Positions 26,989-35,942 of a DNA stretch of 64,000 nt are shown piece after piece. Position numbers and translations under genes: made by a program. The stretch lies in assembly GCF_001428525.1 (NCBI RefSeq), contig NZ_LMHW01000001.1, positions 186,705-250,704 on the forward strand, written 5' to 3'. Positions within the stretch are counted from its first letter, which is position 1. Every line of letters starts with the position of its first letter. Source of the DNA: Flavobacterium sp. Root186 (GTDB lineage: Bacteria > Bacteroidota > Bacteroidia > Flavobacteriales > Flavobacteriaceae). The notes below the pieces were generated by a model. That model had not been told where the DNA came from. It saw only the letters and a program-made list of their open reading frames with translations, and made no database searches.

Positions 26989-28554
26989 TTATTCAGAAAC
27001 CAACTTCTCCAATCTCTCGGAAAGCGCAATTTCTTTTCCGTTTTTAAAGATCCTGAAGCCTTTTCCTTTTTTATATTTTTCTCCTGTTTTGTCCCAAAGA
27101 ATGGTGATAATATTGCCATGATACAAAACATTATCCAGACAAAACCAATCCCATTTTTCCTGCGGAATCAACGGATTCACTTCTATCTTTTCATCTGCTC
27201 GCGGGCGTAAACCAACCAAACCTGTAATCATCAAATCATTAAAAGTCGAATGATTATAGTAACGGCTTCTTTCTCTGTCGCCCATTAACCAATATCCTGT
27301 TGTTTCATCCAGATATTCACCCAAATAAGGTTTACCTCTATAATACTGAGATTGTACATACAAGTCCATTTGTTTGAAATAATCCGTTTTGGTAACAAAA
27401 TTCTGATCGTAATTATTCAAGACATTGGCTAAAGCCGTTAAGGTCTGCGAACTTGCAAATGGCCAGATCGCCCCATCCCACTCGCAGGTCCCGGTTCCAT
27501 GCGATCTAAAACGCGGACTTCTTCTCTCGGCTGTCGTCAACCCAAATGGTGCCGAAAATCCTTTTTCATCTTTAATCTGCTCCCATGCTTTTTCAAAACC
27601 TTTATTTTTTTCCGGCAGATTAAAATACCACGGAATAAATCCGATTGCTTCTCTAACTTGCGCTAAAGTATCTTTTTCTGTAAAGGTCTCAAAAAATTCG
27701 CTTTTAGCATTCCATAATTTGGTTTCAACCAATTTTTGAAGTGTATCGGCTTTCGCTAAAAAATAACTTGCCTTATTCGAGTCGCCTTTCAACTTGGCCA
27801 TTTTTGCCAAAGCCTGAGCATTGCCGAACATATAACTGTTAATCGTTGGGCGCGCGTTTCTAAATTTTCTCGCACCGCTCAACGATTCTTCCATTCCGTC
27901 TTTTACATCAAACTGCCAGAACAAACCGTCTTTACGTTTTCTGTCTCCTTCCCAAGCCGAATATTCGGCAACCAAATTAGGATAAATATCCAATAAAAAC
28001 TTATCATCTTTATTTACCAAATAACGGTTGTACAAAGCATCCGCCGTCCAGCTGCTGAACGTTCTAAGCTTTTTCATAGGCTTTCCGTCATTTCCTCTAA
28101 ACCACAAATGAACGTCTTGCTCAATATACTGCGGATCATGAACCCATCGAAATTCATTAATATGATGCCCCAAAGCACAACTAATCATATTGTATTTATC
28201 TGCATACGAACGGTCTACCAAAAACTCAGTTATCGCAAATCCCTGCGGTGTTTTCTTGATATGTTTTCGCGCGCTCCACCAGCGGAAATAGTAAATCTCC
28301 TCAAAATTCTGCTGCGGACATTCAAACAACGGAATATTCTTTTCCATCCAAGTCCACGCACTGTCATTCGGAATCGCAAATTTTAAATTTTCATCCTCCA
28401 TCGAGTTGAAATAATCAACATAATGTTTGAAGTTTTTTTCTTTTAAAATGATTGCTTTTCCTTTTTGAGAATAGTCTGCGCCCGATTTACAGCTGTTTAA
28501 AGTTGCAATCAAAATTATAAAAACAACTATTTTGTATTTGAAATTTTGTAACAT
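26989..28554 (-). CDS. Lipoprotein with MGH1/GH63-like (alpha/alpha)6-barrel
   Basis: This 521-aa lipoprotein (lipobox ATLNSC, Cys about 22) has an all-helical toroid like mannosylglycerate hydrolase (MGH1) and GH63 enzymes. Typical stretches are IYYFRWWSARKHI, RTFSSWTADALYNRYL, GLFWQFDVKDGMEESLSG, CEWDGAIWPFASSQTL and YNHSTFNDLMITGLVGLRP. Asp in EWDGAIWPF and a Glu in the DGMEES region are the likely catalytic pair by analogy. The substrate is unknown; placement between two alpha-L-sugar hydrolases (GH78, GH95) suggests a pectin side-chain glycosidase. It is surface- or periplasm-anchored. No CAZy family is claimed. Confidence 0.72.
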   Translation of the reverse strand: MLQNFKYKIVVFIILIATLNSCKSGADYSQKGKAIILKEKNFKHYVDYFNSMEDENLKFAIPNDSAWTWMEKNIPLFECPQQNFEEIYYFRWWSARKHIKKTPQGFAITEFLVDRSYADKYNMISCALGHHINEFRWVHDPQYIEQDVHLWFRGNDGKPMKKLRTFSSWTADALYNRYLVNKDDKFLLDIYPNLVAEYSAWEGDRKRKDGLFWQFDVKDGMEESLSGARKFRNARPTINSYMFGNAQALAKMAKLKGDSNKASYFLAKADTLQKLVETKLWNAKSEFFETFTEKDTLAQVREAIGFIPWYFNLPEKNKGFEKAWEQIKDEKGFSAPFGLTTAERRSPRFRSHGTGTCEWDGAIWPFASSQTLTALANVLNNYDQNFVTKTDYFKQMDLYVQSQYYRGKPYLGEYLDETTGYWLMGDRERSRYYNHSTFNDLMITGLVGLRPRADEKIEVNPLIPQEKWDWFCLDNVLYHGNIITILWDKTGEKYKKGKGFRIFKNGKEIALSERLEKLVSE

Positions 28555-28596
28555 ATTAGAATTATTATTCAGCTTTGTTTTTTTGTTCTTGTTTTT

Positions 28597-28724
28597 GAGT
28601 TGCCTCCTGCTTTAGCTGGAGGTTGTAATAAATGCATCTCCAATGGCTTTAGCCGAATGCTTAGTTAGGCTAAAGCCAAAGACTTTTCTTCTTTTATTCT
28701 CCAGCTAAAGCTGGAGGCAATTCA
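28597..28724. repeat. Palindromic repeat of the GCCTCCTGCTTTAGCTGGAGG family
   Basis: The left end GAGTTGCCTCCTGCTTTAGC mirrors CAGCTAAAGCTGGAGGCAAT at the right, with an inner 'GGCTTTAGCC'-like pair. A second copy lies at 32761-32893. Confidence 0.7.
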
Positions 28725-28748
28725 GATAATCGTTATCTAAAGTTAATA

Positions 28749-28775
28749 CCTAACAGGTTTTAAAAACCTGTTAGG
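28749..28775. repeat. 27-bp palindrome CCTAACAGG / CCTGTTAGG
   Basis: CCTAACAGGTTTTAAAAACCTGTTAGG forms a perfect 12-bp stem with an A/T-rich turn. It stands 13 bp after the GH95 stop codon on the - strand and may act as a terminator, although no T-run is attached. Confidence 0.6.
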
Positions 28776-28787
28776 ATACGACATTTA

Positions 28788-31244
28788 TTAATTCCCTGTA
28801 AAAGTATACGTCTGTCCAGCTTTCATATTCACATCGTAAATATTATAATTTGGCAGTTTTACATTATCCAGTTTCGCTAGATCCGAAATAATGGGTTTCT
28901 TCACTTCCACATCATAAAACAACGGATTCGTGTTTTTCCCTTTTGCTTTTTTAAGCGAAGATCCTTTTAAAGTATTTTCTACTTTCAATCTGCAATTTCC
29001 TCCAATTTTCGAATAGATTTTCAACTCCGAAACTTTATTGTTTTTCCATGTCATATCAATTACAAATCCGCCTCTGGCAACCAAACCTTTTATGCTTCCG
29101 TCTTTCCAAACACTTGGTAAAGCCGGTAATAAATGAATCGCATCTTCCTGACTCTGCATTAACATTTCGGCAAAACCGGCTGTGCATCCAAAGTTTCCAT
29201 CAATTTGAAAGGGCTGATGCGCATCTAACATATTTGGGTACGTTCCGCCGCCTTTTCTTTGGTCGGCTGTTACCAAATGCAATTGATCCTGAATTAATTT
29301 ATAAGCGTGATTTCCGTCTAATAATCTCGCCCATAAATTCACTTTCCAGCCCATAGACCATCCTGTAGATTCGTCTGTTCTGTAAATCAGAGACTGTTTG
29401 GCCGCTTCAAATAATTCAGGAGTTTTAATTGGCGAAATCTGATTACTTGGATATAATCCGTATAAATGCGAAACATGTCGGTGATTGTCTTTCGGATTGT
29501 CCCAATCGTCCTGCCATTCCTGCAGCTGACTGTGTTTACCTACTTTCATTGGAGGCATTTTTGCCAGCGCATCGCTTATTTTTTTTACATAAACAGCATC
29601 TGGAGAAACCAATTTAGAAGCTTCGATAACATGCGTAAACAAATCAAAAACCAACTGGTTGTCCATTGTCGTTCCAGAAGCAATGGTAGATTTTCCTGTT
29701 CCGCCCGCATGTGTATTTTCAGGCGAACTTGACGGCACCACTACCAAGTATTTTGTATTTGGATCGATAACCATATAGTCAATGAAGAAATCTGCTGCTC
29801 CTTTCATAATTGGGTAGATCTCTTCTAAATATTTTTTATCTCCTGTATACAAATATCTTTCCCATAAATCCTGACAAACCCATGCACCGCCAGTCGGCCA
29901 CATTCCAGATGCTGCCGAATCAACCGGAGCGGTAACACGCCAAATATCGGTATTGTGGTGTAAAACCCAACCGCTGGCATTGTACATCATTCTTGCTGTT
30001 TCTGCTCCCGTAACGCTTAACTCTTTTGCCATTTGAACAAATGGTTCGTGCATTTCCTGAAGATTGGTTACCTGTGCAGGCCAATAATTCATTTCGGCAT
30101 TAATGTTTGTGGTGTATTTACTGTCCCAGGGCGGGGTAACCATATCATTCCAAATTCCTTGCAAATTCGCAGGTTGTCCGCCCGGCTGTGAACTCGAAAT
30201 TAAAAGATAACGTCCAAATTGGAAATACAAACTCGCCAATTGCGGATCGAATTGTTTCGAGAAATCTCTGATTCTTTCGTTTGTTGGTTTCTTAGCCGCG
30301 TCGTTTATTCCCAAATCAAAAGAAACTCTGTTGAAGAATTTTTGATAATAATCGACATGCGCTTTTTTTATCGTTTCAAAATCTTTGGTTTCGGCTTTCG
30401 CCAAATATCCTTTGCTTTTCGCAATTTCATCTTCTGAAATATCCTGATAATTTTTGAAATTCGTTGCGATCGCAATGTATAAAGTTACTTCATCTGCTTT
30501 GTTAATGCTTAAAACTCCGTTGCTGGCATTTATTTCACCTCCTTTATTTTTAGCCGTAAGTCTTCCCTGAAATTTCACTTTTCCTTTTACGCCTTCAAAA
30601 TTGGTTCCTAAACCCGAAAGTATAATTTGATTTTCTTCTGTTGAAGCCACGGTCTTATCAATCGGACTATTCATAAAAACATTACAAGTAATCTGCCCTG
30701 GCTGACTTGCCGAAAGTTTTACTACAATAACCTGATCTGAAAATGCCGTCAGAATTTCTCTTGTAAATTCAACGCCGTTTACTTTGTATTTTACTTTTGC
30801 CGTAGCATTGCTAATATCTAAATCTCTGTAATAATCAGTATATTTTTGATGTCCGTTAAAAGAAATATAAACGCTTCCAAAAGTCTGATACGGCATTCCG
30901 TCATTGGTTTGCGACATAATATCCTGCGTTGCCAAATCCTGTGCTTCATCAAATTTTCCGTCAAAAATTAACTGACGAACAATTGGCAAAGCTTTTATTG
31001 ATTTATTGTGCGCGTTACTATTTGGCGAACCTGCCCAAATGGTTTCTTCGTTCAATTGTAGACGCTCCACCGCAGGATCTCCAAAAACCATCGCGCCCAA
31101 ACGTCCGTTCCCCAAAGGCAAAGCTTCGTTCCAAATCGCAGCTGGTTTATCGTACCAAAGTTTTAAATCACTATTACTTTGCGCTGTTGCAGCACACGAA
31201 AAAATTCCAACACAAATCGCAGCTATTTTATTTTTTAATTTCAT
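28788..31244 (-). CDS. GH95 alpha-L-fucosidase / alpha-L-galactosidase
   Basis: This 818-aa secreted enzyme has a signal peptide ending about residue 22 (SCAATAQS). Its N-terminal beta-sandwich carries GH95 landmarks (WNEALPLGNGRLGAMVFGD; LQLNEETIWAGSP). The (alpha/alpha)6 barrel contains TNINAEMNYWPA (Asn pair), GAWVCQDLWERY (acid Glu) and QIDGNFGCTAGFAEML (Asp activating water). These match the inverting GH95 mechanism. In pectin, substrates are alpha-L-fucose or alpha-L-galactose caps of rhamnogalacturonan II chain A. The ATG at 31244 is preferred. An upstream GTG at 31265 lies inside the palindromic repeat and would add seven unlikely residues before the signal peptide. Confidence 0.92.
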   Translation of the reverse strand: MKLKNKIAAICVGIFSCAATAQSNSDLKLWYDKPAAIWNEALPLGNGRLGAMVFGDPAVERLQLNEETIWAGSPNSNAHNKSIKALPIVRQLIFDGKFDEAQDLATQDIMSQTNDGMPYQTFGSVYISFNGHQKYTDYYRDLDISNATAKVKYKVNGVEFTREILTAFSDQVIVVKLSASQPGQITCNVFMNSPIDKTVASTEENQIILSGLGTNFEGVKGKVKFQGRLTAKNKGGEINASNGVLSINKADEVTLYIAIATNFKNYQDISEDEIAKSKGYLAKAETKDFETIKKAHVDYYQKFFNRVSFDLGINDAAKKPTNERIRDFSKQFDPQLASLYFQFGRYLLISSSQPGGQPANLQGIWNDMVTPPWDSKYTTNINAEMNYWPAQVTNLQEMHEPFVQMAKELSVTGAETARMMYNASGWVLHHNTDIWRVTAPVDSAASGMWPTGGAWVCQDLWERYLYTGDKKYLEEIYPIMKGAADFFIDYMVIDPNTKYLVVVPSSSPENTHAGGTGKSTIASGTTMDNQLVFDLFTHVIEASKLVSPDAVYVKKISDALAKMPPMKVGKHSQLQEWQDDWDNPKDNHRHVSHLYGLYPSNQISPIKTPELFEAAKQSLIYRTDESTGWSMGWKVNLWARLLDGNHAYKLIQDQLHLVTADQRKGGGTYPNMLDAHQPFQIDGNFGCTAGFAEMLMQSQEDAIHLLPALPSVWKDGSIKGLVARGGFVIDMTWKNNKVSELKIYSKIGGNCRLKVENTLKGSSLKKAKGKNTNPLFYDVEVKKPIISDLAKLDNVKLPNYNIYDVNMKAGQTYTFTGN

Positions 31245-31259
31245 AGAGTATATTTTTTT

Positions 31260-31322
31260 CGCCACGAATTCACGAATTTTTAATTATTAAAATTGGCTTA
31301 AAATAATTCGTGAATTCGTGGC
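31260..31322. repeat. Palindromic repeat GCCACGAATTCACGAATT
   Basis: GCCACGAATTCACGAATTTTT is mirrored by AATTCGTGAATTCGTGGC. This copy is uninterrupted. The copy at 42264-42349 carries a 27-bp insertion in the right arm, which makes this one a useful reference for the empty site. Confidence 0.8.
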
Positions 31323-31335
31323 TATCTTTTACATC

Positions 31336-32754
31336 TTACTTCTTAACTTCATAAATCTTATTATTTTTCTCGCCAAACATTTCATATAATTTGTCAATAT
31401 CTTTCAGCGCATTTTTAGGCAAATTTTCGGCTTTATTACCAAAAACATACAATTTATCATAAGGTTCAATCACACAAGTTGATTCGTCGATTTCTCCTTT
31501 TTCATTCTTCACTTTATTCAAATCCAAACCTAAATATTTAGCCATAAACGGATACAAAGCCATACGTTTTGAAACTCCGAAATCATGACCTTCTTTTGCA
31601 AAATGAGCATTCTCCACCAAATCTTTTTTACCGTACAATTCATACGTTCTTTGGATAAAAGGAAATTCCAATTCAGGAACCGCCAATGTCCAATCTTTTC
31701 CGTCAGAAACTATTAATTGCGGTTTTGGTGCCATCATTGCCGAGATTTCAGCATTGTTTGTTCCGTTGCCGCAAAGGTGAATCCCGCGCCCGCTTTCGCA
31801 CGGACAACCGCCTGAAAAGTGAGATGAAACCATTACAACGGGAGCCGAAACTTTAATTCTGTCATCTAAAGCCGCTAAAAACATCGTGTGCGAACCTCCG
31901 CCTGAACCTCCCGTAACACCGACTCTTGTCACATCGGCATTTTTTGTTGTTGCCAGATAATCCAATAATCGAATACCGCTCAAAACCTGAACCGTCGATG
32001 CGATGCTGTTTCTGTGCGTTTCTTCTGGAAACTGCAATAATGATTCTCCCCACGCAAATAAATCATAACCGACTACAATAGCGCCCATTTTTGCCATCAT
32101 AGCACAGCGGTACTGCTCGTCTTTTCTATATCTTCCATCGCCGAAATGGCCGTCTGGGGTTAAAATAATTGCCGCTTTTTTGTTTAACGGATACGGTTTG
32201 TAAATCGATCCCGTTACATAAACGCCCGGCAGAATTTCCAAAGCAATATTCTCAACGCTGTAATCTTTATAAATTCTCTTTGGAGTTAAAAGTGGTTTAG
32301 ATTTTGGTGTTGGGGGCGCCTTGTCTAAACCAAATGATGTAATCATACAAGCTTTTAACTCCGTTTTACGTTTTTCCCATTCTTCTTTAGTCGAATAAAG
32401 GCTTTCTAAATAGAACAAACGTTCTTTTCCTTTATCAACTGAAACTTTATGGTTTTCATATTTTCTTATAATGTAAGTTCCGTCCGGCTGTTTGAAATAC
32501 ATCAATTCAAACGGAGCCAGAATATTAGTTAACGAAATAGCGAGATTTCCGGGTTCGATTCTCCAATCGGCATAATCGAGTTCTTTTCCCTTTAATAAAC
32601 CTCGGTCGTCGTTTATGGTAACATTAAAAACGGTTTCGATTTTCTTTAAAGTTTCTGAAACGGGTTTTCTAAAATTAGTATCAGATGTGCTTTGCGCATT
32701 TACAAATGTCAAGGCAAAGATTGTCGCTAATATGGCGTATTTTATGTTTTTCAT
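31336..32754 (-). CDS. Secreted alpha/beta-hydrolase esterase with N-terminal STN-like domain
   Basis: This 472-aa protein has a signal peptide ending about residue 20 (TFVNAQS). Residues about 28-98 look like a secretin/TonB short N-terminal (STN) fold (SETLKKIETVFNVTINDD; LLKGKELD; LAISLTNILAPFELMYF; GTYIIRKY). Residues about 165-430 are an alpha/beta hydrolase with nucleophile S284 in GGSGGG and a likely catalytic His in KEGHDFG. The hydrolase part resembles acetylxylan-esterase/CE7-CE15-CE19-like enzymes; pectin loci often carry deacetylases or methylesterases. It probably removes ester groups that block the neighbouring GH78 and GH95 enzymes. Exact ester specificity is unknown, and the STN assignment is by eye. 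Confidence 0.72.
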   Translation of the reverse strand: MKNIKYAILATIFALTFVNAQSTSDTNFRKPVSETLKKIETVFNVTINDDRGLLKGKELDYADWRIEPGNLAISLTNILAPFELMYFKQPDGTYIIRKYENHKVSVDKGKERLFYLESLYSTKEEWEKRKTELKACMITSFGLDKAPPTPKSKPLLTPKRIYKDYSVENIALEILPGVYVTGSIYKPYPLNKKAAIILTPDGHFGDGRYRKDEQYRCAMMAKMGAIVVGYDLFAWGESLLQFPEETHRNSIASTVQVLSGIRLLDYLATTKNADVTRVGVTGGSGGGSHTMFLAALDDRIKVSAPVVMVSSHFSGGCPCESGRGIHLCGNGTNNAEISAMMAPKPQLIVSDGKDWTLAVPELEFPFIQRTYELYGKKDLVENAHFAKEGHDFGVSKRMALYPFMAKYLGLDLNKVKNEKGEIDESTCVIEPYDKLYVFGNKAENLPKNALKDIDKLYEMFGEKNNKIYEVKK

Positions 32755-32760
32755 TTATCT

Positions 32761-32893
32761 TTTGAATTGCCTCCTGCTTTAGCTGGAGGATAATAATTTG
32801 ATTTCTAATATTGGCTTTAGCCTAACGTATTTATTTGGCTAAGCCCTGTTACTTGTCTCTCTTTTTACCTCCAGTTAAAACTGGAGGCAATTC
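32761..32893. repeat. Second GCCTCCTGCTTTAGCTGGAGG-family palindrome
   Basis: GAATTGCCTCCTGCTTTAGC at the left is mirrored by a right end ACTGGAGGCAATTC. It has a similar size and inner stem to the copy at 28597-28724. The rest of the gap up to 32972 holds degenerate CATTTTGCATTTTAC-type sequence with no gene. Confidence 0.7.
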
Positions 32894-32972
32894 AATTTTA
32901 TATATTGTTTTAATCTCAATTGCAATCATTTTAACAATCACAACTTCCATTTCACATTTAACATTTTGCATT

Positions 32973-35777
32973 TTACAATCCACACTCAATTGTATAAACT
33001 CCAGATCCTAATTCTAAGAATGGCTTTTGAGACTTTTCATCAAAACCAGTCCTAACGTTTTTATTGTCAATCTTAATTTCCGATTTTTTAGCAACAGGCA
33101 ATTTTATCGTCGCCTTTGTATTCACCGGAATTTCAACTTTTAGAATAATTTTGCCATTTTTCTTTTCCCAAGATGAGGCAATTTTTCCGTAAACCGATTG
33201 ATAGTCCGCTTTCGCGAAAGTCATATCGCCTACTACTTCGGGCTGAATAAAGAAATGTTTGAAACCCGGTTTTTCAGGATCAGATTTAATTCCGGCCAGA
33301 CTTTGATAAAACCATTCTTCAATCTGCCCCAACATAAAGTGATTCCATGAATTTCCTTTTCTCGGATCCCATTGTTCGGTTAAAGTGGTCAAGCCAAATT
33401 TAATCTGAAAACCATAACCCGGCGCATCATAATGATTGTGCATTTTGTACATCGTTTCGTTTTCGCCATTTTGTGCCAAAGCCTGAAACAAATAACGATT
33501 CCCCACATCACCAGTTGTCAAACGATCTCCTTTTGCTTTTATATCGGCTATTAAATTTTGCATTACAGCTTCTTTATATTGCGGTTCTACAATATCCATA
33601 AAAACCGAAACAGCATTGCTAAACTGACTGCTCGTACCATATTGTTTGGTTTCTTCGTTGAAAAATTCTTTGTTGAAAGCAGTTTTAATCTCAGAAGCTA
33701 AAGTTTCGTATTTCTCAACATCTTCTTTTTTATTCAATAATTTAGCTGCTTTTCCTACCAAATATGCTCCGTAATAATAATGCGAAGTGGCCGAAAGTGC
33801 AATCGGACTGTTTTTTGAATATCCTGCTGCGTGCGTTCCGTAATCGTACCAATCGCCTAATCCGTGAGAAACAATGTGGTTTTCAGCTTTTGTTCCTAAA
33901 TAATCCACATACTTTTTCATTACAGGAAAATATTTTTCCAATAAAGAAGCATCGCCATAATATTCATAATACATCCAAGGTAAAATCACACCTGTTACGC
34001 CCCATTCCGGAGAATCGGTAAAATCGCCACCAAAAATTACATATTCAGGAACAATGGTCGGTATTAAACCGTTATCGCGTTGTGAATCAGAAATATTCTG
34101 CATCGTTGCAGGAATAAAAGTTTCAAGATTATAATTGAACATTAAACCCGGACCATTCAAATGAATTTCTTCCAGCCATCCTAATTTTTCACGTTGCGGA
34201 CAATCGGTAAAAACGCTTTGGAAATTACTTTTTATCGAATTGTTAATCAGTTCGTGTGTTTTATTGAAAATCTCGTTGGAGCATGCAAAACTTCCCGCTT
34301 CTCCTGCCGAGTTATAAATGAAATTTGATTTTAAATCTAAAATCGTTGGCAGTTCTTTGTTTTTAGCTTCTTTGTAATTAACATTCTCAATCTGAATATA
34401 TTCAAACCCGTAAAAACTGAACTTTGGCGTCCATTCTTCTGTTCCTTCGCCTTTTAAAGTGTAATCGTAATAATATGGTTTTCCTGATCTTCCCTGCGCA
34501 ATAGTTCCGTCTTCATTTAAATCTTCGGCTACCCAAACACGAACAGTCTGACCTTTTTTTCCTTTTACTTTGATGGTTGGAAAACCCGAAAGATTCTGCC
34601 CCATATCAAAAACATAAAAATTCGGTTTCAGTTCTTTAACCGTTTTAATTTCATATTGTTTCTGAATTATAACTGGCGGTGCGGTCTGCGGTCTTAAAAC
34701 TCCTTTTGGAGCTTCCTGAATTACAACTTTTTTCCAATCTGAATCTTTGAAACCTTTACTGTTCCATCCTTTTTGAACTAAATTGGCATTGAAATCTTCT
34801 CCTCCAAAAATGCTGTTGTACGTAATCGGACTTTTGCTGTATTTCCAAGTCTCATCTGACTTTATAATTTCTTCTGAACCATCATTATATTTGATTTTCA
34901 TTTTGAAAAATAAAGTCGGCGGACCAAAACTCACGAAAAATTTGGTATATCTTTCAGCCAGCGTATTGTACATTCCGTTTCCTAAAAGCACGCCAATTAC
35001 ATTTTCGCCTTTATCTAATTCTTTTGCGCTTAATTCGTAAATGTTGTAATTAACCGTTTTATCGTAATCTGTCCATAAAGGTGCAAATTGACTGTTTCCG
35101 ACTTTCTTACCGTTAATTGTTAATTCATAATGCCCTAAACCTGAAATGTAAACTACGGCTTCTTTGATTTCTTTTTTTACTCCGAAAGGTTTACGAAGCA
35201 TAATACTTCTTCGTGCTAATGAATCGGAAGCATTGATAAACGAATTCTTTTTTTCTCTGTTGAAAGTGGCTGTGTGATAATTTCGGCCTTCCGGCAAATG
35301 GCTATCGGCTTTTGTAATTGCACCAATCCAAACCGGATTTAGATCTGATTCTAACGAAGCGGTTCTGAAAGAAGCTGTTTTACTCCATTTCGAAATTTTG
35401 CCTGTTTGATTCCACACTTTAACCTTCCAGAAATATTTTGTTTCATTTTTTAAAGGACTTCCACCATAAGAAATGTGCAGGTTTTTGCTAGAGTTTACCC
35501 TTCCGCTGTTCCAAATATCACCTTCGTCATTTTTTAGTTTTTCTTCCGAAGATGCAACCAAAATGATGTAAGCAATCTGCGATACATCGGATTCTTTTGA
35601 AACTAACTGCCAGCTTAGTCTCGGCTGATTCTGAACGACTGCTAATGGATTTTCGGCCATTTCTGTGGTTAAGCGCACAGACAAAATTTGTCCATTCGAG
35701 ATGAAAAATAAAAAAAGAAAAATGAAGGATAATATGGATTTTGAAATATTCACTTTATAAATTTTTAATTGAACCAT
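32973..35777 (-). CDS. GH78 alpha-L-rhamnosidase (second copy)
   Basis: This 934-aa secreted rhamnosidase has the same domain order as the other GH78 but is clearly divergent. The signature is DCPQREKLGWLEE (general acid Glu in QREK), and the likely base is the Glu of LTTLTEQWDP. The N-terminal fibronectin-like domain begins after a signal sequence (FLFLFFISNGQ). The barrel contains EYVIFGGDFTDSPEWGV and HGLGDWYDYG. Two rhamnosidases suggest two different rhamnose linkages are attacked. The start ATG lies inside the CCATTAAGATATTAAG repeat, so initiation at a GTG 24 bp downstream is a real alternative. Confidence 0.92.
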   Translation of the reverse strand: MVQLKIYKVNISKSILSFIFLFLFFISNGQILSVRLTTEMAENPLAVVQNQPRLSWQLVSKESDVSQIAYIILVASSEEKLKNDEGDIWNSGRVNSSKNLHISYGGSPLKNETKYFWKVKVWNQTGKISKWSKTASFRTASLESDLNPVWIGAITKADSHLPEGRNYHTATFNREKKNSFINASDSLARRSIMLRKPFGVKKEIKEAVVYISGLGHYELTINGKKVGNSQFAPLWTDYDKTVNYNIYELSAKELDKGENVIGVLLGNGMYNTLAERYTKFFVSFGPPTLFFKMKIKYNDGSEEIIKSDETWKYSKSPITYNSIFGGEDFNANLVQKGWNSKGFKDSDWKKVVIQEAPKGVLRPQTAPPVIIQKQYEIKTVKELKPNFYVFDMGQNLSGFPTIKVKGKKGQTVRVWVAEDLNEDGTIAQGRSGKPYYYDYTLKGEGTEEWTPKFSFYGFEYIQIENVNYKEAKNKELPTILDLKSNFIYNSAGEAGSFACSNEIFNKTHELINNSIKSNFQSVFTDCPQREKLGWLEEIHLNGPGLMFNYNLETFIPATMQNISDSQRDNGLIPTIVPEYVIFGGDFTDSPEWGVTGVILPWMYYEYYGDASLLEKYFPVMKKYVDYLGTKAENHIVSHGLGDWYDYGTHAAGYSKNSPIALSATSHYYYGAYLVGKAAKLLNKKEDVEKYETLASEIKTAFNKEFFNEETKQYGTSSQFSNAVSVFMDIVEPQYKEAVMQNLIADIKAKGDRLTTGDVGNRYLFQALAQNGENETMYKMHNHYDAPGYGFQIKFGLTTLTEQWDPRKGNSWNHFMLGQIEEWFYQSLAGIKSDPEKPGFKHFFIQPEVVGDMTFAKADYQSVYGKIASSWEKKNGKIILKVEIPVNTKATIKLPVAKKSEIKIDNKNVRTGFDEKSQKPFLELGSGVYTIECGL

Positions 35778-35935
35778 TAAGATATTAAGTAAATTAAGCT
35801 CACTATGTCGAAAATCTAAGCCTTAAATTTAGTTCATTAAGCATTTAATTACTTAATCTTTAGGTGTGGAAACTTTATGACCTTCAATGAGTCAAACTAT
35901 ATATTGAACTTAATTTTCTTAATCTCTTAATGGTA
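35773..35935. repeat. Second CCATTAAGATATTAAG-family palindrome
   Basis: ACCATTAAGATATTAAGTAAATTAAGC mirrors a right end CTTAATTTTCTTAATCTCTTAATGG. The centre is longer than in the copy at 22684-22776 and contains a further TTAAGCATTTAATTACTTAA stem. Confidence 0.65.
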
Positions 35936-35942
35936 AAAATCA

